From NCBI RefSeq assembly GCF_002866825.1, contig NZ_PKUS01000002.1:434001-498000 (forward strand): DNA of 64,000 nucleotides, read 5' to 3'. The translations under genes were made by a program, and so were the position numbers. Of this stretch, positions 8,184 through 17,355 are shown piece by piece; positions within the stretch are counted from its first letter, which is position 1; each line of letters begins with the position of its first letter. This DNA comes from Pseudohalioglobus lutimaris. Lineage in GTDB: Bacteria; Pseudomonadota; Gammaproteobacteria; Pseudomonadales; Halieaceae. The notes beneath the pieces were generated by a model. The model worked only from the letters and a program-made list of their open reading frames with translations, was not told where the DNA came from and made no database searches.

Positions 8184-9020
8184 CTATCCCCCGACCACTC
8201 TTGGCGCCTCAGTGCGCACTGCCTGCCACGGAAGCGCTGAGCCCCGCACCGACTCCATTTTTAACCAGCGGCGGCGCAGCCAGGTACGCCCGCCATAGCT
8301 GACCAGTGCGTCTGCACGGTATACGCCCCCACCGCGCAAACGACCCACTGAGCCCGCCGAGGCCATTGACGCTCTACGTCTGCCGATCGCGTCTGCCTGC
8401 CCCGGATTCACTTCCGACAGTAAATTCATCATCGACTCAGGCGCTGAACTCCAGTCCATGGCGCCGCTTGTCCAACTGCCGGCAACGGCATAGTCGCGAA
8501 TACTGTCCAGCAAAGTACGCGTTACGCCATCAACCCGCAGCATGTCTTCCAGCGAATAGAAGCGGCCCTTTTCTTTTCGCAATCGAGTTCGCTTACCCGC
8601 TGTGTCATCGGCCAGCCCGCTGCGCCACTTTATCACACTAGCAGCCACCATTTGCGCCTCGCCCTTGTCCATCCCGCCAGCAAAATGGAACAGCCCCTGC
8701 AGCATTTCCGGGGAGGCGTTATTCACGTCGACAAAACCCGCTGCCGGGATAATTCTCACCAGTACCTCCACATCGCCCAGTCGCTGCCGGGACTCCGAAA
8801 CCATGGGGCCCCCGCCGGCTGCATCGAAGCCGCTGCGGCGTTCAACCATCGCCAGGGTGATGGCACCATCACCTGCGGCAACCGCCTTGGCCCGCGCCAG
8901 ATAGAGCTGCGTCGTTTTCGTGTCCACCTTCGCCGAGGCGACAATACCCGCCACCAACAGGGACATGCCGGCAATAAACCAGACCACGATGGCAAGTGCC
9001 ACTCCGCGTTGCCGCTTCAT
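8184..9020 (-). CDS. gspK: GspK, minor pseudopilin
   Basis: 278 residues. The prepilin peptidase site is MKRQRG|VALAIVVWF. As is usual for GspK, the +5 residue is not glutamate, consistent with a tip position in the pseudopilus. The hydrophobic helix is followed by the globular alpha-helical insertion containing FVDVNNASPEMLQGLF (a helix-hairpin-helix-like NINTA variant) and FYSLEDMLRVDGVTR. It should form the tip trimer with GspI and GspJ, whose genes lie immediately upstream. Its ATG overlaps the gspJ stop (ATGA). Confidence 0.92.
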   Translation of the reverse strand: MKRQRGVALAIVVWFIAGMSLLVAGIVASAKVDTKTTQLYLARAKAVAAGDGAITLAMVERRSGFDAAGGGPMVSESRQRLGDVEVLVRIIPAAGFVDVNNASPEMLQGLFHFAGGMDKGEAQMVAASVIKWRSGLADDTAGKRTRLRKEKGRFYSLEDMLRVDGVTRTLLDSIRDYAVAGSWTSGAMDWSSAPESMMNLLSEVNPGQADAIGRRRASMASAGSVGRLRGGGVYRADALVSYGGRTWLRRRWLKMESVRGSALPWQAVRTEAPRVVGG

Positions 9021-9619
9021 CGCTGCACCTGCATGATCAGGTCTGGCCAGAAGCGCCCGGAGGATTTCATCTGCAGGCGGACCAGCGCCGGAGCAACGGC
9101 ATTTTCCTGCCAGCGGTCGGTCCAGTCTGCGTTGTATTCCTCACGCAGCGTGACCTCGAAGGCTTCCAGATCAACGACCAGTGGCCTGGACGGTGATTGC
9201 TGCCACTGATCGTCATTCAGATCGGTGGCCGTTGGCGCCATCCAGCGCAGCATCAGCTGCCCTTCCTCTTCAGCGATTCGCACCACGTGAGTACCACCAT
9301 AGGCCTCACCAAAGAGCAGGTTGGTTTTCCATTCCAGAAAACCGTCACCCAGGCGAAAGTAGGTTGCATCCCGGCTGCCGCTACCCAGACTCAAACCGCC
9401 ACTCGAGCTGCCCACGACAGCCGACTCCATCAGGTCTCGCAGGAACTCGCTGACCGAGCGAATCTCATCAACACGCCCACTGACTTTCTCCAGTGACACC
9501 TGCGTGTTAGCCAATGTGCGCAGTGCAGTCACCGTACCCAACAACACCATGCTCAGGATGGTTAGCGCCACCATCACTTCAACAAGTGTAAATCCACGCG
9601 TGTGTCTAGCGCCGTTCAC
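9017..9619 (-). CDS. gspJ: GspJ, minor pseudopilin
   Basis: 200 residues with the class III signal MNGARHTRG|FTLVEVMVAL, carrying the required Gly at -1 and Glu at +5, then a typical N-terminal helix and a beta-rich globular domain. The large C-terminal domain (about 40-200) and length fit GspJ rather than GspI or GspH. The start codon is GTG at 9619 and overlaps the end of gspI by 14 bp, so coupling is expected. The partners are GspI and GspK at the pseudopilus tip. Confidence 0.9.
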   Translation of the reverse strand: MNGARHTRGFTLVEVMVALTILSMVLLGTVTALRTLANTQVSLEKVSGRVDEIRSVSEFLRDLMESAVVGSSSGGLSLGSGSRDATYFRLGDGFLEWKTNLLFGEAYGGTHVVRIAEEEGQLMLRWMAPTATDLNDDQWQQSPSRPLVVDLEAFEVTLREEYNADWTDRWQENAVAPALVRLQMKSSGRFWPDLIMQVQR

Positions 9620-10013
9620 GCTGGTAACCCTCGACCACTGAATTGAGCACTATTTCACGGCGCTTGCTGCCGTCGAACCAGGCAACACCGATTTCCAGGT
9701 TGTGCAGCTGCGTGCGCCCCATTCCGGTCCGCTCCAGGTCGACCGGACTGGTCTGCACGCGCCAGCTGTATCCCCCACTGGTTTCACCGGCCTTATCAAC
9801 ACCATCGGCCGCAACCATGCCGTTGTCGGCGAGTAGCGAACGGGCAAGCTCAATGCCGTAGGCATAACGCTCCGAAGTCCGCACATTGCGCGTGGCACCG
9901 CTGGCGGCCTGGTAGAGAGAACCCAGCGCAAGTCCGAGTATGGAAATCGCCACCACCATCTCCAGCAGGGAGAAACCCTGCTGCCTGCCCTGTATCCGCT
10001 TACTGCGTTTCAT
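9606..10013 (-). CDS. gspI: GspI, minor pseudopilin
   Basis: 135 residues with the prepilin motif RQQG|FSLLEMVVAISILGLALG (Gly -1, Glu +5). A compact C-terminal domain follows, with the family-typical ...LHNLEIGVAWFDGSKRREIVL strands. The size matches GspI (about 120-135). GspI nucleates the tip complex with GspJ and GspK. The ATG at 10013 overlaps the gspH coding end by 14 bp. Confidence 0.9.
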   Translation of the reverse strand: MKRSKRIQGRQQGFSLLEMVVAISILGLALGSLYQAASGATRNVRTSERYAYGIELARSLLADNGMVAADGVDKAGETSGGYSWRVQTSPVDLERTGMGRTQLHNLEIGVAWFDGSKRREIVLNSVVEGYQRERR

Positions 10014-10473
10014 AACTCACCTGGCTAACACCACCCATCAACCAGTCCACCGTTATGTGCACGCCGCGGCCAACCGGTGAGCGGATTTCGATATCGCCCC
10101 CGGTGGAGCTGCCCTCGGGATAGAAACGGATCACACCGAGGTTACCGCGATTGACTTCGCCCGCAGTCGTCACACTCAACTCGAATCCCCCTGGCAACTG
10201 CAGCACGTCCTCGTCAAACGCAATGCGTTTGTCGCCGGGGTCAAAGGTGACATCCTGCGCCTTACCTCTGTCCATTGCCTGCTGCCGTGCAGACCCAAGC
10301 GTACTGAGCACATCGCGCACAGCCTGGCGGTACTGGATAGACTCATAGAAACGCATGGAAGCGGGCACGGTCACCGCCAGCAAAAGCCCGACGATGGCGA
10401 TAGCAACCATAAGCTCAACGAGCGTAAAAGCTGACTGCCGGGAAGCAGGAGCAATCGATGTCAGGGCTGTCAT
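10000..10473 (-). CDS. gspH: GspH, minor pseudopilin with Ala at the cleavage site
   Basis: 157 residues. The prepilin motif reads RQSA|FTLVELMVAIAIVG, so the residue before the cleavage point is Ala instead of the near-invariant Gly, while Glu +5 is kept. The C-terminal GspH domain is clear (QYRQAVRDVLSTLGSARQQAMDRGKAQDVTF, given only as a region, about 50-80). GspH links the tip complex to the GspG shaft. The start at 10473 is 45 bp after gspG, the only sizeable gap among the pseudopilin genes. Confidence 0.9.
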   Translation of the reverse strand: MTALTSIAPASRQSAFTLVELMVAIAIVGLLLAVTVPASMRFYESIQYRQAVRDVLSTLGSARQQAMDRGKAQDVTFDPGDKRIAFDEDVLQLPGGFELSVTTAGEVNRGNLGVIRFYPEGSSTGGDIEIRSPVGRGVHITVDWLMGGVSQVSYETQ

Positions 10474-10517
10474 CAGAGTTCAGCGGAAACGGTGCGAACC
10501 GCGGGGGCGGGCTTCGC

Positions 10518-10943
10518 TTATTTCCAGTTGCCCACGTCGGCGTCTTCGCCTTCACCACCGGGCGAACCATTGGCCCCGTAAGTGAAAATATCTATTTCGC
10601 CGTTCTCCCCGGGGTACTTGTACTGGTAATCATTATTCCAGGGGTCCTGCGGCACGTCAGACTTGAGATAAGGCCCATTCCAGCCAGTGGCATTCCCGGG
10701 TTTCTTCACCAGTGCGTCCAGCCCTTCCGAGGTGGATGGGAAACGCCCCACGTCGAGCTTGTACATCTCCAGCGCCTGTTCCAGGTCCTTGATCTGGATA
10801 CCCGCTGTCTTGGTCTTGGCACCACCCAGCTGGTTCAGCACCTGGGGCCCGACCAGGCTCATCAACAACCCAAGAATGGCCAGTACGACCAGTAGCTCCA
10901 TCAGGGTAAAACCGCCCGCATGTTTTCTTGTTCTACGCATCAT
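10518..10943 (-). CDS. gspG: GspG, major pseudopilin
   Basis: About 142 residues. Prepilin site KHAGG|FTLMELLVVLAILG (Glu +5), a long N-terminal helix, then the conserved GspG core with LDVGRFPSTSEGLDALV, WNGPYLKS and the calcium-loop region DPWNNDYQYKYPG...EIDIFTYGANGSPGG. A GTG at 10952 also opens the frame, but it sits only about two bases from the AAGGA sequence. The ATG at 10943 has that Shine-Dalgarno at a normal 10-base spacing and is preferred. GspG polymerises into the pseudopilus that pushes substrates through GspD. Confidence 0.95.
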   Translation of the reverse strand: MMRRTRKHAGGFTLMELLVVLAILGLLMSLVGPQVLNQLGGAKTKTAGIQIKDLEQALEMYKLDVGRFPSTSEGLDALVKKPGNATGWNGPYLKSDVPQDPWNNDYQYKYPGENGEIDIFTYGANGSPGGEGEDADVGNWK

Positions 10944-10993
10944 TTGCTTCACGTCCTTACATTTTTTCGCGCTGCTTGTGGCGCGTTATTTTC

Positions 10994-12199
10994 CTAAACT
11001 GCCAGGTTGTTGACTGACAGTATCCCCGACAAAATGGCGATGATAATCACTGCAATGATGGCACCCATGGTCAAGATCATCACCGGCTCCAACAGGGCCA
11101 GTCCTCGCTTCACACCAGACTGCACATGGCCATCAAACACCTTGGCCAGCTCCAGCATCATCTTGTCCAGGCTGCCGGATTCCTCACCCACGCGTATCAT
11201 CTGAATGACCATGGGCGTGAACATATTGGTCTCCTCCAGCGCCACCGACATGCGTTTGCCCGCCTTCACCGCCGGGGGCAGTACCTGCAGGGACTCCCGT
11301 ATCACCCGGTTGTCCACGGTATCAATGGCAATAGAGATCGCCTTCAACAGAGACACCCCGTTGCCCAATAAGGTTCCCACCGTTCTGGCGAATTTGGATA
11401 CTTCGAACTCGAAGACAATGCCACCAGCCAGCGGCAGCTGCAGCAGACGCCTGTCCATAGCGACCTTGCCCTGCTCAGTTGAGGACCAGTTGCGGAACAT
11501 TATTCCACCGCCGATCACCAACAACAGTAACAACCAGCCCCAGGACTTGAGGAAGTCGGCACCGCTGAGCACGACCTGTGTCAGCACCGGCAATGCATCG
11601 CCCATATCCTCAAACAGACTTTCGAACTGGGGCACCACGAAACCCAGCATCAGGACAATGGAAAGCACCGCCACCACCAGCAGAATTGCCGGATAGATCA
11701 ATGCTGAGACGACACTGTCACGGTTTGTCTTGGCGTTCTCGAGGTACTCTACAAGCCGGTCCAATACGGCCGATAACTGCCCACTGGCCTCACCGGAACG
11801 CACCATACTGATGTAAAACGTACCGAACAGCTTCTCGTGGTGCTGTAGTGCGGTGGACAGTGACTTGCCGCCCTTGACCGCTTTGAGCAGTTCATTGAGC
11901 AACTGCAGCATGGACGGCTGCGCCGCCATATCGATCAGTACCTTGAGGGCGCGGTCCAACGGCAGGCCTGCGCGCAGTAGCACCGCCAGTTCGGAGGTCA
12001 TGGACAGGATTTCCTGGCGAGTCGGTGGCTTCCCCGCGGCTTTCTCCGCCTGGTCAAGCTTACCGCCCTGCTCCAGCTTGAGCAGGGTCAGTCCCTGGGA
12101 CCGCAGCTGGCGAGAGGCCAACTCCAGGCCGTCTGCATCTATCACGCCCTGGCGCGTCTTCCCGTCACGACTGACCGCCTTGTAACTGAATGTGGCCAT
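10994..12199 (-). CDS. gspF: GspF, inner-membrane platform protein
   Basis: 401 residues, the usual length. It has two tandem GspF domains (about 70-195 and 275-395), each with the signature pattern (LAVLLRAGLPLDRAL, FYISMVRSGEASGQL; TVGTLLGNGVSLLKA, MIRVGEESGSLDKMM). Three transmembrane segments are visible, including VVAVLSIVLMLGFVVPQF and the C-terminal MILTMGAIIAVIIIAIL. It is the polytopic core of the assembly platform and contacts GspE and GspL. It starts just 3 bp after the gspE stop. Confidence 0.95.
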   Translation of the reverse strand: MATFSYKAVSRDGKTRQGVIDADGLELASRQLRSQGLTLLKLEQGGKLDQAEKAAGKPPTRQEILSMTSELAVLLRAGLPLDRALKVLIDMAAQPSMLQLLNELLKAVKGGKSLSTALQHHEKLFGTFYISMVRSGEASGQLSAVLDRLVEYLENAKTNRDSVVSALIYPAILLVVAVLSIVLMLGFVVPQFESLFEDMGDALPVLTQVVLSGADFLKSWGWLLLLLVIGGGIMFRNWSSTEQGKVAMDRRLLQLPLAGGIVFEFEVSKFARTVGTLLGNGVSLLKAISIAIDTVDNRVIRESLQVLPPAVKAGKRMSVALEETNMFTPMVIQMIRVGEESGSLDKMMLELAKVFDGHVQSGVKRGLALLEPVMILTMGAIIAVIIIAILSGILSVNNLAV

Positions 12200-12202
12200 G
12201 TC

Positions 12203-13948
12203 CTAGACAGAGACCGCCTGTTCCGCCTTCGGCGCCACCTCAACGACCTCCGGGGCCGCCATGTCTTCACTCTGGTCCTGGGTAACGCGCAGTACCTCTT
12301 CCATTGAAGTCAGGCCGGCAGCAACTTTGCGCAAACCGTCCTCATACAGGGTGATCATGCCCTGGCGCCGGGCAGCGGCATGCAGCACCGTGGCGTCGGC
12401 ACCGCTCATGATCACACGGTGCATCTCTTCATCCAGGGGAAACAGCTCGTGGATAGAGGTACGGCCGCTGTAGCCTGTTTCCATGCAGTGCGAACAGCCC
12501 GCCGCCTGGTAGACCTCGTGCTGCCCGTCTGCCAGGTAGGGCGCAATACCGGACCGAGCGATCGTTTCCGGGGAAAGTGTGGTCTTTTGTTTACAGTGTG
12601 TGCAGAGCGTGCGCACCAGTCTCTGCGCCAGCACCCCGTTCACCGAGGAGGTAATCAGGTAACGCTCCACCCCCATGTCCTCGAGGCGGGTAATTGCCCC
12701 GGCTGCGGTGTTGGTATGCAGGGTTGATAGCACCAGGTGACCGGTGAGTGCCGATTGCACACCTATCTGCGCCGTCTCAGTATCGCGCATCTCACCGATC
12801 ATGATGATATCCGGGTCCTGGCGGAGTATGGAGCGCAGCGCGCGGGCAAAGGTCAGCTCAATCTGTGACTGTACCTGAATCTGGTTAACGCCCTGCAACT
12901 GATACTCCACCGGGTCTTCAACGGTGATGATCTTGAGATGACCCGAGTCCAGTGAGGCAAGCGATGCATACAGCGTGGTGGTTTTACCGGAGCCGGTAGG
13001 ACCGGTCACCAGCAGCACGCCGTGGGGCCTGGCAAGAAGCTCCCGGTAGCGACCCAGCGTGTCATCGCTGAAACCCATATCGGTGAGGCTGAGGCGAATG
13101 CTCTCGCGGTCCAGCACACGCATCACAATACTTTCGCCGTGCACGGTGGGAATCGTAGACACACGCAGGTCCAACTCATGTCCCTTGACCCGGGTCATGA
13201 TGCGCCCGTCCTGGGGCAGGCGCTGCTCGGCGATGTTCATGTGGGACAACAATTTAATACGCGAGGCGATGGCGGCACTCAGGCTGGGCGCGGGAGCGTC
13301 AGGGTGCTCCTGCAACACCCCGTCCACGCGGTAACGCAGGTGCAGGCCATCTTCAAAGGGTTCGATGTGGATATCTGAAGCAGACATGTCCACAGCGCGA
13401 TGAATGATCTGGTTAACCAGGCGAATAACCGGTGCTTCACTGGCGAGGTCACGCAGGTGCTCGATAAATTCGTCGTCGCTTTGCCCGGCGAACTGATCGT
13501 TGACGTCATCTTCCTCGCCCTCTTCCCCGGACTGCAGGTAAACCTGCAGCGCCCGATTGATATCGGACTCCAGGCCCAGGGCGATATCGACCGGCTTATC
13601 CAGGGCCATGGACAGAGCCTTGCTGATGAAGGGGTCCTGGGGTACCGCGGCGGCAAATTTCACCTGCCCGGCGTCAGCACTGACGGGCACCACGGCATTG
13701 GAAAAGAGGAAGTCCAGGGCAACGCCGTCGATCGCCAGCGGTGCGTCGGGATAATCGGCGGCAGCGTAAAGTGCCAGCCCCAATTGCTGGCTCAATACCT
13801 GGGCGAAGTCGAGTTCGGACACCAGGCCCAGCTTGATCAGCACCTGGCCAAACATGTCGCCCATTTCACTCTGGGCCAACAGGGTCCGCTCCACGTCTCG
13901 CTCCGAGACCTTGCCCTGCTCCACCAGCAATTCGCCGATTTTTTTCAT
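12203..13948 (-). CDS. gspE: GspE, type II secretion ATPase
   Basis: About 581 residues from the preferred start. N1E domain with KIGELLVEQGKVS, acidic linker (GEEGEEDDVND), N2E domain, then the ATPase core. The core has Walker A GPTGSGKTT, an Asp box, Walker B DIIMIGEMRD, His box HTNTAAGAITRL and the zinc-binding tetracysteine (CTHC...CSHC). The frame extends 12 codons further to 13984 but without a ribosome site. ATG 13948 starts the conserved MKKIGEL and has a GGTGGG upstream. It powers pseudopilus growth and heads the eleven-gene operon. A possible -10 (TACAAT, 14015-14020 minus strand) lies upstream without an obvious -35. No gspO prepilin peptidase is present in the window. Confidence 0.95.
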   Translation of the reverse strand: MKKIGELLVEQGKVSERDVERTLLAQSEMGDMFGQVLIKLGLVSELDFAQVLSQQLGLALYAAADYPDAPLAIDGVALDFLFSNAVVPVSADAGQVKFAAAVPQDPFISKALSMALDKPVDIALGLESDINRALQVYLQSGEEGEEDDVNDQFAGQSDDEFIEHLRDLASEAPVIRLVNQIIHRAVDMSASDIHIEPFEDGLHLRYRVDGVLQEHPDAPAPSLSAAIASRIKLLSHMNIAEQRLPQDGRIMTRVKGHELDLRVSTIPTVHGESIVMRVLDRESIRLSLTDMGFSDDTLGRYRELLARPHGVLLVTGPTGSGKTTTLYASLASLDSGHLKIITVEDPVEYQLQGVNQIQVQSQIELTFARALRSILRQDPDIIMIGEMRDTETAQIGVQSALTGHLVLSTLHTNTAAGAITRLEDMGVERYLITSSVNGVLAQRLVRTLCTHCKQKTTLSPETIARSGIAPYLADGQHEVYQAAGCSHCMETGYSGRTSIHELFPLDEEMHRVIMSGADATVLHAAARRQGMITLYEDGLRKVAAGLTSMEEVLRVTQDQSEDMAAPEVVEVAPKAEQAVSV

Positions 13949-14047
13949 TGCCCACCCGAGCCGCTGCATAAATAGTGGCCACACATCAACAAGATACGTG
14001 ACACGGACTGCGTCATTGTAACACAGCGATTTGACGCTAAAGGGTGG

Positions 14048-14075
14048 TAAAAGTTCGGGGCCGAACGGCCCCGAG
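14048..14075 (-). terminator. Rho-independent terminator of the steroid-degradation operon
   Basis: On the minus strand, 10 bp beyond the thiolase stop, an 8-bp GC-rich stem (CGGGGCC with GGCCCCG plus an A-T pair, 4-base loop) is followed by AACTTTTA. It separates the 15-gene operon from the gspE promoter region. Confidence 0.8.
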
Positions 14076-14083
14076 TGGAGAAA

Positions 14084-15286
14084 TCAGGCGATTTCGAACA
14101 ATCCTGCAGCGCCCATGCCACCGCCGATACACATGGTGATCACAACACGCCTGGCGCCGCGACGCTTACCCTCAAGCAGGGCGTGGCCGACCATGCGTGC
14201 TCCGCTCATGCCGAAGGGGTGGCCGATGGAAATGGAACCACCGTTGACGTTGAGCTTGTCGTTATCGATGCCCAGCTCATCGCGGCAATGAATCACCTGG
14301 CAGGCAAAGGCCTCGTTGAGCTCCCACAGGTCGATATCAGCAACTGAAAGACCGTGGCGCTGCAGCAGTTTCGGGATCGCGAAAACAGGACCAATGCCCA
14401 TCTCATCGGACTTGCAGCCCGCCACGGCCAGGCCGCGGTAGATTCCCAGTGGCGCCAGGCCCTTCTGCTCGGCCAGCTTCGAGTCCATCACCACGCAGGC
14501 CGATGCGCCGTCGGAGAGCTGAGACGAATTACCGGCAGTGATAAAGCGCCCCTCCTTCACCCAGTTACCGTCTTTCCACACCGGCTCCAGACCGGCGAGG
14601 CTCTCCAGTGTAGTGGATGGCCGGTTGCAGTCGTCACGGTCTACCACCACGTCTTCATAGGTGGTTTCCTTGGTCTCTTTATTGAATACAGCCTTGACCG
14701 CATTCATGGGCACAATTTCGTCGTCGAACACGCCCCCCGCCTGCGCGGCAGCGGTGCGCTGCTGGCTCTGCAGGGAATAGATATCCTGGGCTTCCCGGCT
14801 GATACCATAGCGCTCGGATACAACCTCAGCCGTCTCCAGCATAGGCATGTAAGCCGTCGTGTCGATGGCCGCTACGGTCTCGGAGACGGCGCGATGGGTG
14901 TTCTTGTGCTTGGTCTGTACCAGGGAGATGGATTCGACGCCACCGGCAACAGCGATGTCGTATTCGTTACAGATAATGCTTTTAGCCGCCGTGGCAATGG
15001 ACATAAGTCCGGAGGAGCACTGGCGCTCGATGGCCATGCCGGCAACTGTATCCGGTAAACCACCGGCGATACCGCTGAGGCGGCCAATGTTATAACCCTG
15101 CGTACCCTGTTGGGCGGCGGCGCCAAAGATACAGTCGTCTACTTCCGCCGGATCAATACCGGCACGCTCCACTGCTGCGCGGACCACATGGCCACCCATG
15201 GCCGGCGCTTCGGTGTTGTTAAAGCCGCCGCGGAATGACTTGGCCAGGCCGGTTCTTGCGGTAGATACAATTACTGCTTCTCTCAT
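14084..15286 (-). CDS. Thiolase (acetyl-CoA C-acyltransferase)
   Basis: About 400 residues, a full thiolase. The nucleophile Cys lies in [10 protein letters not shown], the His in [14 protein letters not shown], the NEAFA loop is present and the second catalytic Cys is in [12 protein letters not shown]. The longer frame to 15379 is rejected because ATG 15286 (MREAVIVS) starts the conserved strand and has AGGAG at good spacing. It is the last gene of the ring C/D degradation cluster. It is distinct from the FadA6-like thiolase at 19.6-20.8 kb, and probably handles a different, shorter acyl chain released after ring opening (inference). It could also serve general beta-oxidation. Confidence 0.9.
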   Translation of the reverse strand: MREAVIVSTARTGLAKSFRGGFNNTEAPAMGGHVVRAAVERAGIDPAEVDDCIFGAAAQQGTQGYNIGRLSGIAGGLPDTVAGMAIERQCSSGLMSIATAAKSIICNEYDIAVAGGVESISLVQTKHKNTHRAVSETVAAIDTTAYMPMLETAEVVSERYGISREAQDIYSLQSQQRTAAAQAGGVFDDEIVPMNAVKAVFNKETKETTYEDVVVDRDDCNRPSTTLESLAGLEPVWKDGNWVKEGRFITAGNSSQLSDGASACVVMDSKLAEQKGLAPLGIYRGLAVAGCKSDEMGIGPVFAIPKLLQRHGLSVADIDLWELNEAFACQVIHCRDELGIDNDKLNVNGGSISIGHPFGMSGARMVGHALLEGKRRGARRVVITMCIGGGMGAAGLFEIA

Positions 15287-15350
15287 GTTCTGTCTCCTAG
15301 TTGGACTACTTGTTGGACAATATCTTCGACAACATGCTGGAATATCGTAT

Positions 15351-16142
15351 TCAGGAACGCTGGCTGGAGCAGGAGACAATCTCCCCTGTCATATAGCTGG
15401 AGTAGTCCGAGGCGAGGAACATCATCACGTTCGCCACTTCCCAGGCCTCGGCGGCTCGGCCGTAAGCCTCTTTCGATTCCAGCTCTTCCAGCAACTCCTC
15501 TGAGGCGGATTTACGCAACATGGGGTGCAGCACAATAGACGGTGACACCGCGTTGATACGCACATCAAACTCAGCCGCTTCCAGGGCCGCGCAGCGCGTC
15601 AGCGCCATAACCCCTGCCTTTGCTGCCGCATAGTGCGCCTGTTCCTTTTGTGCGCGCCAGCCCAGTACGGAAGCATTGTTAACGATAACACCTCCCTGGC
15701 CCCGCGCTTTCATCACTTTCATCATGTAGCGGGTCATACGCATGGTGCCGTTGAGCGTAACATCAATCACCTTGTTCCACTCGTCGTCTTCCATGTCGAT
15801 AAGCAACTTCGACGTACCCAGCCCGGCATTGTTGATCAGAATATCCACACCACCGGTCTGCGCCTCGGCAAAGTCCACGAGAGCCTGCACATCATCCTCT
15901 ACAGCGACGTTCCCAACCTTGCCAAAGACATCCTGCAAACCGCTCTCGGTCTTCAACTTTTCCACGGCGGCATCCAGTCGCCCCGGGTGAATATCACTGA
16001 GCACGATTGCCCGGGCGCCTTCTTCCGCGGCACGCATCGCCGCGGAAAAACCAATTCCAGCGCCGGCAGCAGCTGTAACCAGCACTGACTTGCCCTTGAT
16101 CAGGCCGTGGCCCGCTACATATTCCGGTGTCTTTAAACTCAT
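15351..16142 (-). CDS. ipdF: IpdF-like short-chain dehydrogenase (steroid ring C/D degradation)
   Basis: 263 residues of classical SDR fold. A variant nucleotide-binding glycine motif TAAAGAGIGFSAA, NNAG at about 103-106, and catalytic Ser (NNASVLGW) and YAAAK. The carboxyl end MTGEIVSCSSQR resembles the ending I remember for mycobacterial IpdF, which interconverts the 5-hydroxy and 5-keto forms of the HIP side-chain acid thioester. The surrounding genes support that assignment. It starts 10 bp after the acyl-CoA dehydrogenase gene, so it is in the same transcript. Exact substrate is by homology and context only. Confidence 0.8.
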   Translation of the reverse strand: MSLKTPEYVAGHGLIKGKSVLVTAAAGAGIGFSAAMRAAEEGARAIVLSDIHPGRLDAAVEKLKTESGLQDVFGKVGNVAVEDDVQALVDFAEAQTGGVDILINNAGLGTSKLLIDMEDDEWNKVIDVTLNGTMRMTRYMMKVMKARGQGGVIVNNASVLGWRAQKEQAHYAAAKAGVMALTRCAALEAAEFDVRINAVSPSIVLHPMLRKSASEELLEELESKEAYGRAAEAWEVANVMMFLASDYSSYMTGEIVSCSSQRS

Positions 16143-16152
16143 AAGTGATTTC

Positions 16153-17355
16153 CTACTTGGCCGCTACACGCGGTTCCTTGGGCATGCCCAGGCCGCGCTC
16201 GGCAATAATGTTGCGTTGGATCTGGTTGGTACCGCCATAAATCGTATCGGAGCGCACGAACAGGTACATGGACTGTAATCGACTGAGCTCGTAAGGTCCT
16301 CCCTCGAGTATTTCGCACTCAGGGCCCATCACGTCCATGGCCAACTCACCGAGACTGCGGTGCCAGGTAGCCCAGAACAATTTGTAGATCAGCGCTTCCT
16401 TCTGCAGCGAGCCGTCGGAGCCGCTCTGGCCTGACAACATGCGCATGGCGTTGTAGCGCATTATTTTCAGTTCGGCATGGGCGCGGGCGATACGCTGGCG
16501 AATAGTCGGGTCCTGCCCGGCGCCGTTTTTTCTGGCCAACTCCACCACCTGATCAAGCTCGTTCTGGAACTGCATCTGCTGGCCCAGTGTGGACACGCCA
16601 CGCTCAAAGCCGAGCAGGCCCATGGCCACTTTCCAACCATCGCCCGGTGCACCGACAATATCTTGAGCATCGCATTCTGCGCCGTCGAAGAACACCTCGT
16701 TGAATTCAGAGGTGCCGGTAATCTGTTCGATGGGACGCACCTCCACACCCGGCTGATCCATCTTCACCAGGAAAAATCCCAGGCCTTTGTGGGCAACCGA
16801 ATCCGGGTCAGTACGGGCAATCACAAAACAGTAATCCGACTCATGGGCCAGGGACGTCCACACCTTCTGTCCGTCGAGAATCCATTTGCCGCTGGCTTCA
16901 TCAAAGCGCGCCTTGGTCTTCACGTTCGCCAGGTCTGACCCGGCACCCGGCTCGGAGTAACCCTGGCACCATAGCTCGCTACCGGCCACGATGCCGGGCA
17001 GGTACTTCTGCTTTTGCTCTTCCGTACCAAAGGCGATAAGTGTGGGGCCGGCCAGGCCTTCACCTATATGGCCGACGCGCCCGGGCGCACCGGCGCGTGC
17101 ATACTCTTCAAAAAAGATAACCTGTTGTTCAATGGAGCAGCCGCGGCCGCCGTATTCCTTTGGCCAGCCAACACAGGTCCAGCCGCCTTCGGCCAGCTTT
17201 TTCTCCCACTGCTGGCGCTCCTGGGGGAAGGTGTGCTCATCACCGGGGCCACCACGGTACTTGAGTTTGGCAAACTCACCGGTGAGATTGTCGTTCAGCC
17301 AGGCGGCAATTTCCTCTCGGAACTGTTCGTCCTCTGCACTAAAACTGAGTTTCAT
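16153..17355 (-). CDS. Acyl-CoA dehydrogenase, FAD-binding subunit of a heteromeric pair
   Basis: 400 residues, complete ACAD fold with N-terminal helices, the beta-domain (WCQGYSEPGAGSDLA) and the C-terminal helical domain ending IYGGTNQIQRNIIAERGLG. The MCAD-type catalytic Glu position (YEGT) is Gly here. A Glu in the helix G sequence LLGFERGVS is a candidate base, as in isovaleryl- and long-chain-type enzymes. The next gene (17352-18524) overlaps its start by 4 bp and encodes a partner lacking both Glu residues, as in the mycobacterial alpha2beta2 steroid dehydrogenases. It probably desaturates a ring C/D or methyl-branched dioate CoA thioester. I cannot assign it to a particular FadE number. 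Confidence 0.88.
   Translation of the reverse strand: MKLSFSAEDEQFREEIAAWLNDNLTGEFAKLKYRGGPGDEHTFPQERQQWEKKLAEGGWTCVGWPKEYGGRGCSIEQQVIFFEEYARAGAPGRVGHIGEGLAGPTLIAFGTEEQKQKYLPGIVAGSELWCQGYSEPGAGSDLANVKTKARFDEASGKWILDGQKVWTSLAHESDYCFVIARTDPDSVAHKGLGFFLVKMDQPGVEVRPIEQITGTSEFNEVFFDGAECDAQDIVGAPGDGWKVAMGLLGFERGVSTLGQQMQFQNELDQVVELARKNGAGQDPTIRQRIARAHAELKIMRYNAMRMLSGQSGSDGSLQKEALIYKLFWATWHRSLGELAMDVMGPECEILEGGPYELSRLQSMYLFVRSDTIYGGTNQIQRNIIAERGLGMPKEPRVAAK

Noticed and set aside
7131-8240. Plus-strand open frame of 369 codons opposite gspL
   Set aside because: The opposite strand is part of the intact gsp operon with overlapping genes. The plus frame has low-complexity His/Gln-rich sequence only.
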